Part shown: positions 28,531 to 37,543 of the stretch, piece after piece
Layout of the letters: each line of letters starts with the position of its first letter
Position numbering within the stretch: the stretch's first letter is position 1
From: Alistipes sp.
Lineage (GTDB): Bacteria > Bacteroidota > Bacteroidia > Bacteroidales > Rikenellaceae
Length of the DNA stretch: 44,731 nt
Direction: 5' to 3'
Assembly: GCA_022511295.1 (NCBI GenBank)
Contig: JAFLRT010000007.1
Span: forward strand, 1-44,731
Made by a program: the position numbers and the translations under genes
The notes under the pieces: model-generated
Seen by the model: the letters and a program-made list of their open reading frames with translations, nothing else
Told to the model about the DNA's origin: nothing
Databases searched by the model: none

Positions 28531-30099
28531 CTATTGCTGTCTGCGGCGAACAAAGAGCAAGGCGTCAAGCCTGTCGCCGGCAAAAGGAGCCGTATAGTTC
28601 CACGAGAATCGCCCGCCGGAGTGGCGTACCGACTCTTTGACAAGCATCCAGCAGTTGCTCGCATCCGAACAGTTGTCGGCATCTGCCCCCACGACCCATT
28701 TATAGATATCGTAAACGCCTTCGGGAATATCGTCCCTGACGAAGCGTACCGAAGCGCCCTTGCGTTTTGCCACCATATACGATTTGCCGTAGAAAACAGC
28801 GCTGTCGCTTACTGTATTCCACCCGTTACGGCTCTTTGCCATCTCCGAGTCTATCACCATACGCTCGCAGCCACCTATGTCAAGCAGGTCGGAGACGGCC
28901 GTAAGCAATGAAGCACCCAACCCGGACAAATTCTCCGTAGTAACCCACTCGCCGTTTTCATTACGGTTATAATAGGTATAGGGGGTCTCGAATGTCATGG
29001 CAAGTGTCTTCTCGCCGAAACGGTTCCAGTACCAACCCTCGGCAAATCGCGATGAAAGTTTCGAGAACCCTTCCTCGCCCGAAGCATAGAACTTCGTATG
29101 ATTCATCGTAAGCGCCGAAAGAAGCATCTCGCGTTTGAAAAAAGAGTCCGATGTCGATTGAGCCGTATGAATCCAATAGGTTACGTGAGGCGCCACCTGC
29201 GAGTGCAGATTCAGCGCCACGTCCATAGGTCTGTCTGCCGTCAGCCGCTCTATCGTCCGTTTGAGGATTGCCACCTCCGGCTCGGTCTGCGACTCGGGAC
29301 GGTTCCAGTTTATCTCCATATTGACACCTGTCGGCGTCGAGCGCGAATATCCGCCGAAGACTCCGTCGGGATTTGTCTCGGGGACGATATAGAAGATTGC
29401 ATTGCGACGCATCTGAGACGCAATGGCGGTGGTATCCACAAGTGCATTCACAAGACCTCGCAGATTCCATGAGGCGGGAGCCTCACTGGTATGCACACGG
29501 GAATGAATCCACACCTTGCGCTTATTCTCATAGGGAACAAAGGGGTCAGTTACGGTGAGCATAAACACCGTCCGACCCTCACCGCTCACACCTATCGAGT
29601 CGCGGACAATCCACGGAGAATCGCACCAGCGCTCTATATCCGCTATGCAATCGGCATGGGTATAGGGAGCGAAATAGGCTACATAGACACTGTTGCGCTC
29701 AAAGTATTTGCGGACAGTATATCCGTCAGCCCTGTCATCCTTGTCAAAACGGCTGTAGTTCACACCGTCATAGGAGTAGAACGGACGCACGACGTCGCTT
29801 CCGACAATCTTCAGAAACACCACGCTGCCTGCCACGCCGTCCATGCGAAAATGGAACCAGCGGCCGCTCGGCGGCGTCTGTATATCGACCGGATTTTGGG
29901 GGTCGGTACGTGTTACGACCTCGATGGTATGCACCGGCAGCGAGTCAAGCACACCCTCATTCACATAGTGTGTATGACAGAGAGTTATACTGCCTATATT
30001 TCCGCTGTCAAAGTCGGCAGAGATTGTTACCTGCGCCGAAACAGCGCCGCTTACTGCCAGCAGCGCAAAAAAAACAGACAGAAATTTAAGCCCTTTCAT
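28531..30099 (-). CDS. Exported M14 zinc carboxypeptidase, CCP-like
   Basis: A 522-residue exported metallopeptidase. A signal peptide (about 1-22, GAVSAQ) is followed by a beta-sandwich (about 24-150) like the N-terminal domain of cytosolic-type carboxypeptidases, then the M14 fold. Zinc ligands are His203 and Glu206 in HSRVHTSEAP (H-x-x-E, with H-T-S-E in place of the usual H-P-G-E) and His299 in LNLHSQ. The catalytic glutamate is in TFETPY. NPDG and NMEINWNRP are also family motifs. A further beta-rich tail of about 100 residues follows. The peptide substrate is unknown. It has its own -7 box and is followed by the ECF and reductase genes on the same strand, 116 bases on. Confidence 0.9.
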   Translation of the reverse strand: MKGLKFLSVFFALLAVSGAVSAQVTISADFDSGNIGSITLCHTHYVNEGVLDSLPVHTIEVVTRTDPQNPVDIQTPPSGRWFHFRMDGVAGSVVFLKIVGSDVVRPFYSYDGVNYSRFDKDDRADGYTVRKYFERNSVYVAYFAPYTHADCIADIERWCDSPWIVRDSIGVSGEGRTVFMLTVTDPFVPYENKRKVWIHSRVHTSEAPASWNLRGLVNALVDTTAIASQMRRNAIFYIVPETNPDGVFGGYSRSTPTGVNMEINWNRPESQTEPEVAILKRTIERLTADRPMDVALNLHSQVAPHVTYWIHTAQSTSDSFFKREMLLSALTMNHTKFYASGEEGFSKLSSRFAEGWYWNRFGEKTLAMTFETPYTYYNRNENGEWVTTENLSGLGASLLTAVSDLLDIGGCERMVIDSEMAKSRNGWNTVSDSAVFYGKSYMVAKRKGASVRFVRDDIPEGVYDIYKWVVGADADNCSDASNCWMLVKESVRHSGGRFSWNYTAPFAGDRLDALLFVRRRQQ

Positions 30100-30118
30100 A
30101 TCCTCACGTCAATATCCA

Positions 30119-30126
30119 CAAAGATA
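30119..30126 (-). promoter_or_regulatory. -7 element of the M14 gene
   Basis: TATCTTTG on the - strand, an exact consensus, with a start near 30112 only 13 bases before the ATG. The -33 position is poor (GTG), so this rests on the -7 box. Confidence 0.5.
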
Positions 30127-30150
30127 GGAAATTATTTGCAAATTACACGC

Positions 30151-30184
30151 AAAAAAAGAGACACCCTCCTAAAGAGGATGTCTC
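30151..30184 (-). terminator. Intrinsic terminator of the decarboxylase operon
   Basis: On the - strand an 11-base stem with one mismatch (30184-30174 against 30168-30158) runs into seven T. It closes the mce-to-beta-subunit operon. Confidence 0.85.
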
Positions 30185-30208
30185 TCCATGTATTCAGTTT
30201 ACGTTCAG

Positions 30209-31414
30209 CTATCCGAGGAACGAGAGCAGGATACCGGCAGCAACAGCCGAACCTACCACACCCGCCACATTGGGACCCATAGCGTGCATAAGCAGGAAAT
30301 TGCTGGGATTCTCCTCCTGACCCACCGTCTGCGACACACGCGCAGCCATAGGCACGGCCGACACACCTGCCGAACCGATAAGAGGATTGATTTTCTTGCC
30401 CTCCTTCGAGAAGAGATTCATAAGTTTTGCCAGCAGCACGCCGCCTGCCGTACCGCAGGCAAAGGCGATGATACCCAAAGCGAGAATACCCAGAGTCTGC
30501 CAGTTGAGGAACGACTCTGCCGTAGCCGTAGCACCTACCGAGATACCGAGGAAAATGACCACGATATTCATCAACTCATTCTGCACCGTTTTGCTCAAAC
30601 GGTCAACGACGCCGCACTCCTTCATAAGGTTGCCAAGCATAAGGCAGCCGATAAGCGGAGCAGCGCTCGGAAGCAGCAGCGATATGATAATCGTAATTAC
30701 AAGCGGGAATAAAATCTTCTCGGTCTTGGAGACGGTTCGCAGCTGCGACATCTTGATTGCACGCTCCTTTTTGGTCGTCAGAGCTCGCATGATGGGCGGC
30801 TGAATCACAGGAACGAGAGCCATATAAGAGTATGCAGCAACGGCAATAGGACCAAGCAAATGTGGAGCAAGTCTTGCCGTGAGGAAGATAGAGGTAGGAC
30901 CGTCAGCACCGCCGATGATACCTATCGAACCCGACTCATGGGGACTGAAACCCAATGCTGTAGCACCTATAAATGTGAGGAAGATACCTATCTGCGCCGC
31001 AGCACCCAGGATAAAGCTCTTGGGGTTGGCAATCAGCGGGCCGAAGTCGGTCATGGCACCCACACCCACGAAGATAAGGCAGGGATAGATACCCAACTTG
31101 ACACCTAAATAGAGGTAGTCGATAAGACCGGCGCTGTTAACGAAGATATCCCAATGCACATGTCCGCCCTCAAACAGTTCGGTGTGGAACATCTCAGCCC
31201 CGGGAAGGTTCGTCAGCAGCATACCGAAAGCGATAGGCAGCAGCAACAGCGGCTCGAACTTGTGTTTGATTGCAAGATAGAGCAGCAGCAGCGCCACGCA
31301 TATCATAACGGCATATTTCCAGCCGCCGGCCTCGAAGAAGGCCATAAAACCGGCTTCATTTACAAATTTAAGCAGGCTTTCGGTTGTAGATGATGAAAGT
31401 ATGGAACCCAACAT
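30209..31414 (-). CDS. mmdB: Sodium-pumping decarboxylase subunit beta
   Basis: A 401-residue membrane subunit that couples decarboxylation of the carboxybiotin carrier to export of sodium ions. It is very hydrophobic, with about nine to eleven spans. Family signatures are [25 protein letters not shown] (the conserved aspartate region), [15 protein letters not shown] and [16 protein letters not shown], and near the end [23 protein letters not shown]. It belongs to the OadB/MmdB/GcdB group; the neighbours point to methylmalonyl-CoA as the substrate. It is the last gene of the operon, 12 bases after the biotin carrier gene. Confidence 0.94.
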   Translation of the reverse strand: MLGSILSSSTTESLLKFVNEAGFMAFFEAGGWKYAVMICVALLLLYLAIKHKFEPLLLLPIAFGMLLTNLPGAEMFHTELFEGGHVHWDIFVNSAGLIDYLYLGVKLGIYPCLIFVGVGAMTDFGPLIANPKSFILGAAAQIGIFLTFIGATALGFSPHESGSIGIIGGADGPTSIFLTARLAPHLLGPIAVAAYSYMALVPVIQPPIMRALTTKKERAIKMSQLRTVSKTEKILFPLVITIIISLLLPSAAPLIGCLMLGNLMKECGVVDRLSKTVQNELMNIVVIFLGISVGATATAESFLNWQTLGILALGIIAFACGTAGGVLLAKLMNLFSKEGKKINPLIGSAGVSAVPMAARVSQTVGQEENPSNFLLMHAMGPNVAGVVGSAVAAGILLSFLG

Positions 31415-31426
31415 ATTCGCAGTCTA

Positions 31427-31885
31427 TTATTCGAGTGTTAACAATACTGCGCCCTCGGCAACGGTCTCGCCTTCGTGAACCGATACCGATGCCACACGAC
31501 CTGCACGGTCGGAGTCGATGTTGTTCTCCATCTTCATCGCCTCGACGACAACCAGCGTCTGACCAGCAGCGACCGTATCGCCCGCTTTTACCTTGAGCGA
31601 GAGTACGGTACCCGGCAGAGGGCAGTGAATCTGATGAGCGCCCGACGGAGCAACAGCAGCCACCTTGGGTGTAGGAGCAGCCGTCTGGGGAGCCACACTG
31701 AGGCCCGTCTCCCTGGGTGCAGCCGAAATCTGAGGTTTGCTGCCCGTAAGAGGCTTGCCGCCCTCGATATCGACAGTGTACGATATGCCATTGACGGTAA
31801 CCTGTGCAACCGTCGAGGCCTCGTTTATCTCGTTTATCGCCACATCGTAGCGATGTCCGTTGATTTTCAATACGTAATCTTTCAT
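31427..31885 (-). CDS. mmdC: Biotin carrier subunit of the decarboxylase
   Basis: A 152-residue biotinyl carrier (gamma subunit) that moves the carboxyl group from the carboxyltransferase to the membrane subunit. The biotinylated lysine is Lys118 in VVVEAMKMEN. An N-terminal part (1-45) and an Ala/Pro/Thr-rich hinge (about 50-85) give the carrier domain freedom to swing. The biotin domain covers about 84-152. It lies between the small delta subunit and the beta subunit genes. Confidence 0.94.
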   Translation of the reverse strand: MKDYVLKINGHRYDVAINEINEASTVAQVTVNGISYTVDIEGGKPLTGSKPQISAAPRETGLSVAPQTAAPTPKVAAVAPSGAHQIHCPLPGTVLSLKVKAGDTVAAGQTLVVVEAMKMENNIDSDRAGRVASVSVHEGETVAEGAVLLTLE

Positions 31886-31900
31886 AACTGGTGTATTGTT

Positions 31901-32218
31901 TTATTTCTTATGGTCGGGCATTGAAGTCAGGCCGTGAATCTTTGAGTTCCAGGGCGAGTAGGTACGCGCTATGCGGTTGATGGTTATCATCTCCGATTCG
32001 CGGTCGTGAATAACACTTTTGTAGAGTTTCAGGGCCGTGATTATGGCGGCAGCCAACTCGTCGTTCATATGCACCTTTGCAGCAGGCGCTTTCTTCTTGT
32101 GTGCAGTGAAGATTTTGCCGAATCCCTTCATGATGAAGATAAGCACAACCAGCACCATCACCACGAGTGAGAAGCCGATACCGGCTATTATCAATATTTC
32201 ACCCCAATCAGCATTCAT
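31901..32218 (-). CDS. mmdD: OadG-family small membrane subunit
   Basis: A 105-residue protein with one N-terminal membrane span (about 9-33, IAGIGFSLVVMVLVVLIFIM) and a charged cytoplasmic tail. It fits the OadG/MmdD family, which holds the soluble carboxyltransferase and the membrane subunits together. The C-terminal part contains HMNDELAAAIITALKLY, as in Bacteroidetes members. It is 12 bases after mmdA. Confidence 0.88.
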   Translation of the reverse strand: MNADWGEILIIAGIGFSLVVMVLVVLIFIMKGFGKIFTAHKKKAPAAKVHMNDELAAAIITALKLYKSVIHDRESEMITINRIARTYSPWNSKIHGLTSMPDHKK

Positions 32219-32230
32219 AATTCAATCTGT

Positions 32231-33793
32231 TTACAAAGGTATGTTGGAGTGTTTCTTGGGAGGATTCTGCAAACGCTTGGTCGAGAGCGACTGCAAAGCG
32301 CGTATGATGCGGAAACGCGTGTTGCGAGGCTCGATGATATCATCGATATAGCCGTAGCGCGCAGCGTTGTAGGGGTTGGAGAACTTGTCGTTGTACTCCT
32401 GCTCCTTCTCTGCCACGAACTTGGCACGCTCCTCGGGATTCTCGATTGCCGCAACCTCTTTTGCGTGAAGCACGCCGACAGCGCCGCTCGCACCCATAAC
32501 AGCAATCTCGGCCGTAGGCCATGCATAGTTGATATCGCCGCGAATATGCTTCGACGACATAACGATATATGCACCGCCGTATGCCTTGCGCAGTGTAACC
32601 GTAACCTTGGGTACCGTAGCCTCGCAGTATGCGAAGAGCAGCTTTGCACCGTGAGTAATAACACCGCCGTACTCCTGTGCCGTACCCGGCAGGAAGCCCG
32701 GGACGTCCACAAGCGTTACCAAAGGTATGTTGAACGCGTCGCAGAAACGCACGAAGCGCGCTGCCTTGCGGCTGGCGTTGATATCCAGCACACCCGCCAT
32801 AAACTTGGGCTGGTTGGCTATGATACCTACGCTCTGACCGTTGAAGCGGGCGAAGCAGGTGATTATGTTCTTTGCATAGGAAGCAGCCGACTCGAGATAA
32901 TCACCGTCATCGACAATGGCCTTGATAACTTCGGTCATATCGTAAGCCTTGTTGGGGCTGTCGGGGATAATCTCGTTGAGCGAATCCTCAAGACGTGCGA
33001 TACTGTCCTTGCAGAGAGCCAGAGGTGCATCCTCCATATTGTTCTGCGGCATATATGAGAGCAGTTTGCGGATAAGAGCCACACACTCCTCCTCGGTATC
33101 GACAGCGAACTGCGCCACACCCGATTTTGTGGTGTGCATCGTTGCGCCGCCGAGTTGCTCCTGCGTTACATCCTCGCCCGTAACGGTCTTAACGACCTTG
33201 GGACCTGTAAGGAACATATTCGAAGTCTGACGCTTCATGATGATAAAGTCGGTCAGTGCGGGCGAATATACCGCGCCGCCGGCACACGGGCCGAGGATGG
33301 CCGAAATCTGGGGAACGACTCCCGATGAGAGTACATTGCGCTGGAAGATGTTGGCATATCCTGCAAGAGCATTGATACCCTCCTGGATACGAGCGCCGCC
33401 CGAGTCATTAAGACCGATGCACGGAGCGCCGTTGCGCATTGCCATATCCTGCACCTTGCAAATCTTCTCGGCCATCGTTATCGACAGCGAACCTGCCGTT
33501 ACGGTGAAATCCTGTGCATAGATGTATACCAATCGGCCGTCGACGGTACCGTAACCCGTTACCACGCCGTCGCCGTAGGTATGTTTCTTCTCCATATCGA
33601 AGTCGTAGCAGCGGTGTGTTACGAACATATCGAACTCCTCGAAACTGCCCTCGTCGAGCAGCATCTCTATACGCTCACGAGCCGTATATTTGCCCTTTTC
33701 ATGCTGCTTGTCGATGGCCTTCTGGCCGCCGCCCAGACGGGCCTGCTCACGATTGGCGATAAGTTTTTCAACCTGTTTCTGAATCTCGCTCAT
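32231..33793 (-). CDS. mmdA: Methylmalonyl-CoA decarboxylase carboxyltransferase subunit
   Basis: A 520-residue crotonase-fold carboxyltransferase that moves the carboxyl group of methylmalonyl-CoA to the biotin carrier. [22 protein letters not shown], the oxyanion glycines in [12 protein letters not shown] and [17 protein letters not shown], and [18 protein letters not shown] are the family motifs. The same fold serves propionyl-CoA carboxylase; the sodium-pump subunits in the operon decide for a decarboxylase. It starts 22 bases after mce. Confidence 0.95.
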   Translation of the reverse strand: MSEIQKQVEKLIANREQARLGGGQKAIDKQHEKGKYTARERIEMLLDEGSFEEFDMFVTHRCYDFDMEKKHTYGDGVVTGYGTVDGRLVYIYAQDFTVTAGSLSITMAEKICKVQDMAMRNGAPCIGLNDSGGARIQEGINALAGYANIFQRNVLSSGVVPQISAILGPCAGGAVYSPALTDFIIMKRQTSNMFLTGPKVVKTVTGEDVTQEQLGGATMHTTKSGVAQFAVDTEEECVALIRKLLSYMPQNNMEDAPLALCKDSIARLEDSLNEIIPDSPNKAYDMTEVIKAIVDDGDYLESAASYAKNIITCFARFNGQSVGIIANQPKFMAGVLDINASRKAARFVRFCDAFNIPLVTLVDVPGFLPGTAQEYGGVITHGAKLLFAYCEATVPKVTVTLRKAYGGAYIVMSSKHIRGDINYAWPTAEIAVMGASGAVGVLHAKEVAAIENPEERAKFVAEKEQEYNDKFSNPYNAARYGYIDDIIEPRNTRFRIIRALQSLSTKRLQNPPKKHSNIPL

Positions 33794-33815
33794 AGTTTTA
33801 TGCAGATATCATTTA

Positions 33816-34226
33816 TTATTTGTTCTTATCCTCGCACAGCTCGGTCAGAATACCCTGCGTAGACTTGGGATGCAGGAAGGCGATAGTCATACCCTCGGCA
33901 CCCTTGCGCGGTGTTGCGTCGATAAGGCGCACGCCCTTTTCAGCGGCATCGGCAAGTTGCTCCTCGATATTCTCGCAGGCAAGTGCCATGTGGTGGATAC
34001 CTATACCGCGATTCTCGATATACTTCGCGATGGTCGAATCCTCGCTCGTAGGCTCCAAAAGTTCTATCTTGGTCTGACCCAGTTTGAAGAATGCGGTGCG
34101 AACCTTCTGGTCTGCCACCTCTTCGATTGCGTAACATTTCAGGCCGAGTACATTTTCCCAGTAGGGAATCGCTTCATCGAGGCTCTTAACGGCTATGCCC
34201 AGATGTTCGATGTGTGAAACTTTCAT
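33816..34226 (-). CDS. mce: Methylmalonyl-CoA epimerase
   Basis: A 136-residue VOC-fold epimerase that converts (R)- to (S)-methylmalonyl-CoA, joining the mutase to the decarboxylase. [19 protein letters not shown], the metal-binding Glu in KIELLEP and [10 protein letters not shown] (His), and a C-terminal GILTELCE (Glu) are as expected. The length is standard. First gene of the decarboxylase operon; its 5' leader is about 140 bases. Confidence 0.94.
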   Translation of the reverse strand: MKVSHIEHLGIAVKSLDEAIPYWENVLGLKCYAIEEVADQKVRTAFFKLGQTKIELLEPTSEDSTIAKYIENRGIGIHHMALACENIEEQLADAAEKGVRLIDATPRKGAEGMTIAFLHPKSTQGILTELCEDKNK

Positions 34227-34372
34227 GGTTTTTATAATTTTATAATTTATTAAACTTTGCGTTCGTGTTATAATCTGCTAATACGTGTAAATTTCCGCTC
34301 CCGCCACTTAAATTCGCGCACTATCCAAAACTCGTGTCCGCTGCTATAATTTACCAACTCCAAAAAATCCCA

Positions 34373-34402
34373 CAAAGATACTTTTTCTTTCCGAAATATG
34401 AA
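34373..34402 (-). promoter_or_regulatory. Promoter of the mce-mmd operon
   Basis: TATCTTTG (34380-34373 on the - strand) is an exact -7 consensus, with TTC 19 bases upstream as a weak -33. The start would be near 34366, giving a leader of about 140 bases. The rest of the gap 34227-34537 is AT-rich and holds the divergent promoter at 34483-34513; no gene is seen there. Confidence 0.6.
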
Positions 34403-34482
34403 ACCGTTCAGAGGCTTTTTTACACTATATGCGCATCTTTTTTCATATTCCCGTCTGCGGGCTGCGATTTTGTGCCGCAACG

Positions 34483-34513
34483 TTGGCGGATAACAAAATT
34501 TTCACTACCTTCG
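34483..34513 (+). promoter_or_regulatory. Promoter of the thioredoxin-like gene and meaB
   Basis: TTG (34483-34485), 20 bases, then TACCTTCG (34506-34513), one base off TAnnTTTG. The start would be near 34520, about 18 bases before the ATG. Confidence 0.55.
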
Positions 34514-34537
34514 TTCCGCTTAACCGTATTTTTCAAA

Positions 34538-35014
34538 ATGAGGAGGATAATCTTTGCAGCGGCGGTAATATTCGCCCTCCTGACGGTGGGGGAAGCATCG
34601 GCCCAGCGTATCGCCAACGGCGAGAAAATACCCAAATTCAAAGCGGAACACTGGCTTGAAGATATCATTCCCGAGGATGCCGACTATACATACATAGAGT
34701 TTATCCGCTCCTCATCCATGCCCTGCATAGAGTCCTGCCACAAGATGAAACGCCATGCCGACAACTCCGAGCGGCCGATGCGTATGATTTTCATCACACG
34801 CGAAGAGCCTTGCCGTATTCACCACAGCATACGCGAGTGTCTCGGACGGTATGCCGGAGTGCTGATAGATGACTCGGGGCGCATCTTCGAGGAGTTCGGG
34901 ATACAATATGTACCCTTCGGTGTGATAATAGACAGAAAACGGCACGCGATATGGTTCGGAAACCCGCTGACGACAGACAACGCATATCTGAAAAAGATAA
35001 TCGAAGAGGAATGA
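34538..35014 (+). CDS. Exported thioredoxin-fold protein with a CX3C pair
   Basis: A 158-residue protein with a signal peptide (about 1-23, GEASAQ) and a thioredoxin-like outline: IPKFKAEHWLED, a strand YTYIEFIRSSS, MPCIESCHKM, then MRMIFITRE and the cis-proline-like region YVPFGVIIDR. In place of the thioredoxin C-x-x-C there is C63-I-E-S-C67 (C-x3-C), with further cysteines at 92 and 101. Its redox role is thus uncertain; it may bind a metal or have lost reductase function. The start at 34538 fits the promoter and signal peptide. The meaB start overlaps its stop by four bases, so the two are coupled. Confidence 0.62.
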   Translation: MRRIIFAAAVIFALLTVGEASAQRIANGEKIPKFKAEHWLEDIIPEDADYTYIEFIRSSSMPCIESCHKMKRHADNSERPMRMIFITREEPCRIHHSIRECLGRYAGVLIDDSGRIFEEFGIQYVPFGVIIDRKRHAIWFGNPLTTDNAYLKKIIEEE

Positions 35015-36132
35015 CACAATATACCAAAATAGAGCATTTCGAGAGAGAGTACGCCGATACGCACCACGATACGGCGCTCAACGTAACCGACGGCGTGGAC
35101 TCACAGCCATCGGTAAACCCCTATTTCGTCCGCAAGAAACGTCGCACGCTCTCTACAGATGAGTATGTAGACGGAATACTTGCAGGAGATATCACAACCC
35201 TCTCGCAGGCCATAACCCTTGTCGAGAGCAACAATCCCGACCACTACGCGCAGGCGCAACAGATAATAGAGCGTTGTCTACCGCACGCCGGCCGCTCCAT
35301 TCGCATCGGTATCACCGGTGTTCCGGGTGCCGGCAAATCGACATTCATAGAGGCTGTGGGCAATATGGTAACATCGCTGCGCCACCGTCTGGCTGTGCTG
35401 GCTATCGACCCCTCGTCGGAGCGCAGCGGCGGTTCCATTCTGGGCGACAAGACACGTATGGAGAGCATCTCGGCCAACCCCGACGTCTTTATACGTCCAT
35501 CTCCTTCAGCCGGTTCCTTGGGAGGCGTGGCACGCAAAACGCGCGAGACAATCATTCTGTGCGAGGCTGCCGGATTCGACGTTATATTTATCGAGACAGT
35601 AGGTGTGGGACAATCCGAGACGGCCGTACACTCCATGGCCGATATGTTTATGCTGCTTCAGATTTCCGGTGCCGGCGACGAACTGCAAGGTATAAAGCGC
35701 GGAATAATGGAGATGGCCGACATGATGGTAATTACCAAGTCCGACGGAGCGAACATCGAAAAGGCGCAACTTGCAAAAGCGCAGTTCCAGAATGCACTGA
35801 GGCTCTTTCCAATGCCCGACTCGGGTCGCCGTGCGCAGGTCTACACCTGTTCGTCCACCGAGCGTACCGGTTTGGAGGAGGTGTGGAAAGGGGTCGAGGA
35901 GTATATCGACCACGTGCGCGCCAACGGCTGGTTCGCCACGAACCGCAGCCGCCAGAACAAATACTGGATGTACGAGACGATAAACGAGTCGCTTAAAAAT
36001 GATTTCTACCGCAATCCGTCGGTCGAGGGCCGCATAGCGGAGTTCGAGCGTGAGGTTTTGGAGGCACGCATGAGTTCATTCATCGCCGCCAAACGCCTCC
36101 TCGACATATATGAGAGCCAAAAGAGAGATTGA
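35011..36132 (+). CDS. meaB: Methylmalonyl-CoA mutase-associated GTPase MeaB
   Basis: A 373-residue G3E-type GTPase that protects methylmalonyl-CoA mutase and guards loading of its B12 cofactor. The P-loop GVPGAGKS is at 103-110. VLAIDPSSERSGGSILGDKTRM, IRPSPSAGSLGGVA, FIETVGVGQSE and the base-recognition VITKSDG (in place of NKxD) are diagnostic. The start at 35011 is inferred from the four-base overlap with the upstream gene; a longer frame to 34951 lies inside that gene. The N-terminal ~45 residues are extended relative to the ~330-residue Methylobacterium protein. It links to the divergent epimerase and decarboxylase operon. The mutase genes are not in the window. Confidence 0.93.
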   Translation: MTQYTKIEHFEREYADTHHDTALNVTDGVDSQPSVNPYFVRKKRRTLSTDEYVDGILAGDITTLSQAITLVESNNPDHYAQAQQIIERCLPHAGRSIRIGITGVPGAGKSTFIEAVGNMVTSLRHRLAVLAIDPSSERSGGSILGDKTRMESISANPDVFIRPSPSAGSLGGVARKTRETIILCEAAGFDVIFIETVGVGQSETAVHSMADMFMLLQISGAGDELQGIKRGIMEMADMMVITKSDGANIEKAQLAKAQFQNALRLFPMPDSGRRAQVYTCSSTERTGLEEVWKGVEEYIDHVRANGWFATNRSRQNKYWMYETINESLKNDFYRNPSVEGRIAEFEREVLEARMSSFIAAKRLLDIYESQKRD

Positions 36133-36170
36133 CACGACTGAAAACACACTCTCCTTTGCGCCTTTTTTTG

Positions 36171-36178
36171 TATATTTG
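36171..36178 (+). promoter_or_regulatory. -7 element of ackA
   Basis: TATATTTG, followed by a start near 36185, about 96 bases before ackA. No good TTG lies at the right distance, so the call rests on the -7 box. Confidence 0.45.
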
Positions 36179-36280
36179 CGGTGCGGCCGCACGATGCATA
36201 GAGGCAGCAACCGCAAAAGATGTGTAAGACGAAACGACAAACAGAATCAAAGAATAAAGAATAACAGATAACTGCAAACC

Positions 36281-37492
36281 ATGAATGTACTTGTTTTGAA
36301 TTGCGGCAGTTCGTCGATAAAGTATCAGGTTATTGACATCGACGAGAATGGACACCGCCTCACGGCCAAGGGTCTTGTCGAGAGAATATCCCTTCCGGAG
36401 GGTGTACTCACGCACAAGCCCGCAGGCAAGGAGCCGTACCGGCTGCAAACTCCCATACCCAATCATACCGAGGGCATACGTCTCGTATTGGAGGCGCTGA
36501 CAGACAAAGAACACGGCGTAATATCATCGCTCGACGAGATTCATGCCGTAGGACACCGCGTGGCGCACGGCGGAGAGTTCTTCCCCGAGAGTTGCATTGT
36601 CGATGACGATGTCAAAGAGAAGATACGCTCTCTGTTCGAGATAGCACCGCTGCACAACCCTGCCAATCTGGAGGGTGTACTCTCAATAGAGAAGGTGCTG
36701 CCGTCGGTACCGCAGGTAACGGTTTTCGATACCTCGTTCCACCAGACAATACCGGCAGTGAACTATCTCTACGCGCTGCCGACAGAATATTACGAAAAAT
36801 ACCGTGTGCGCAAATACGGTTTTCACGGTACAAGCCACAAACACGTCGCACACATGGGTGCGCAACTTGCAAACCTCGACCTTGAGAACTCTAAAATCAT
36901 CACCTGCCACATCGGCAACGGCGCATCGGTTACGGCAATCCTCAACGGCAAGTCATACGATACGTCGATGGGATTCTCCCCCCTGGACGGTCTTATCATG
37001 GGTACGCGCTGCGGCAGCGTCGATGCGAGTGCCATAACGTTTATCGGTGAGAAGGAGTCGATGAGTTATGCAGAACTCAATGCTATGATGAACAAAAAGT
37101 CGGGTATGCAGGGTATGACGGGTCTTTCGAGCGATATGCGCGACATAGACGACGCATACGAGAGCGGCAACCCCAAAGTAATAACGGCACGCGACGCCTA
37201 CTATCTGCGCATAAAGAAGTTCGTGGGTGCATACGCAGCCGAGATGGGCGGTGCGGACCTTATAATATTCACGGGCGGCGTAGGCGAGAACTCATCAGAC
37301 CTGCGAAAATCCGTATGCTCGGACATGGAGTATATGGGCCTGCATCTGGACAATGATATAAACGACCGCACGCGCGGAGAGAATGTTATCATATCGACTC
37401 CGGAATCAATGGTCAAGGCGGCTGTCATAGCGACCGACGAGGAACTTGTCATAGCAAGCGACACCTATAATTTAGTAAAGGGGTTGGCATAA
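36281..37492 (+). CDS. ackA: Acetate kinase
   Basis: A 403-residue ASKHA-fold kinase that turns acetyl phosphate and ADP into acetate and ATP. LNCGSSSIKYQV at the start, VFDTSFHQTIP with the catalytic Asp, RYGFHGTSHKHVA-type motif (here KYGFHGTSH), GNGASVTAI and FTGGVGENSSDLR are all present. The length is typical (about 400). It begins an operon with ptb 51 bases downstream. A dedicated phosphotransacetylase (pta) is not seen beside it. Confidence 0.95.
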   Translation: MNVLVLNCGSSSIKYQVIDIDENGHRLTAKGLVERISLPEGVLTHKPAGKEPYRLQTPIPNHTEGIRLVLEALTDKEHGVISSLDEIHAVGHRVAHGGEFFPESCIVDDDVKEKIRSLFEIAPLHNPANLEGVLSIEKVLPSVPQVTVFDTSFHQTIPAVNYLYALPTEYYEKYRVRKYGFHGTSHKHVAHMGAQLANLDLENSKIITCHIGNGASVTAILNGKSYDTSMGFSPLDGLIMGTRCGSVDASAITFIGEKESMSYAELNAMMNKKSGMQGMTGLSSDMRDIDDAYESGNPKVITARDAYYLRIKKFVGAYAAEMGGADLIIFTGGVGENSSDLRKSVCSDMEYMGLHLDNDINDRTRGENVIISTPESMVKAAVIATDEELVIASDTYNLVKGLA

Positions 37493-37543
37493 CCGACCGA
37501 AAAAAGGAAAATAGGAAAAAGTAACACATACAAAACATAAGCA

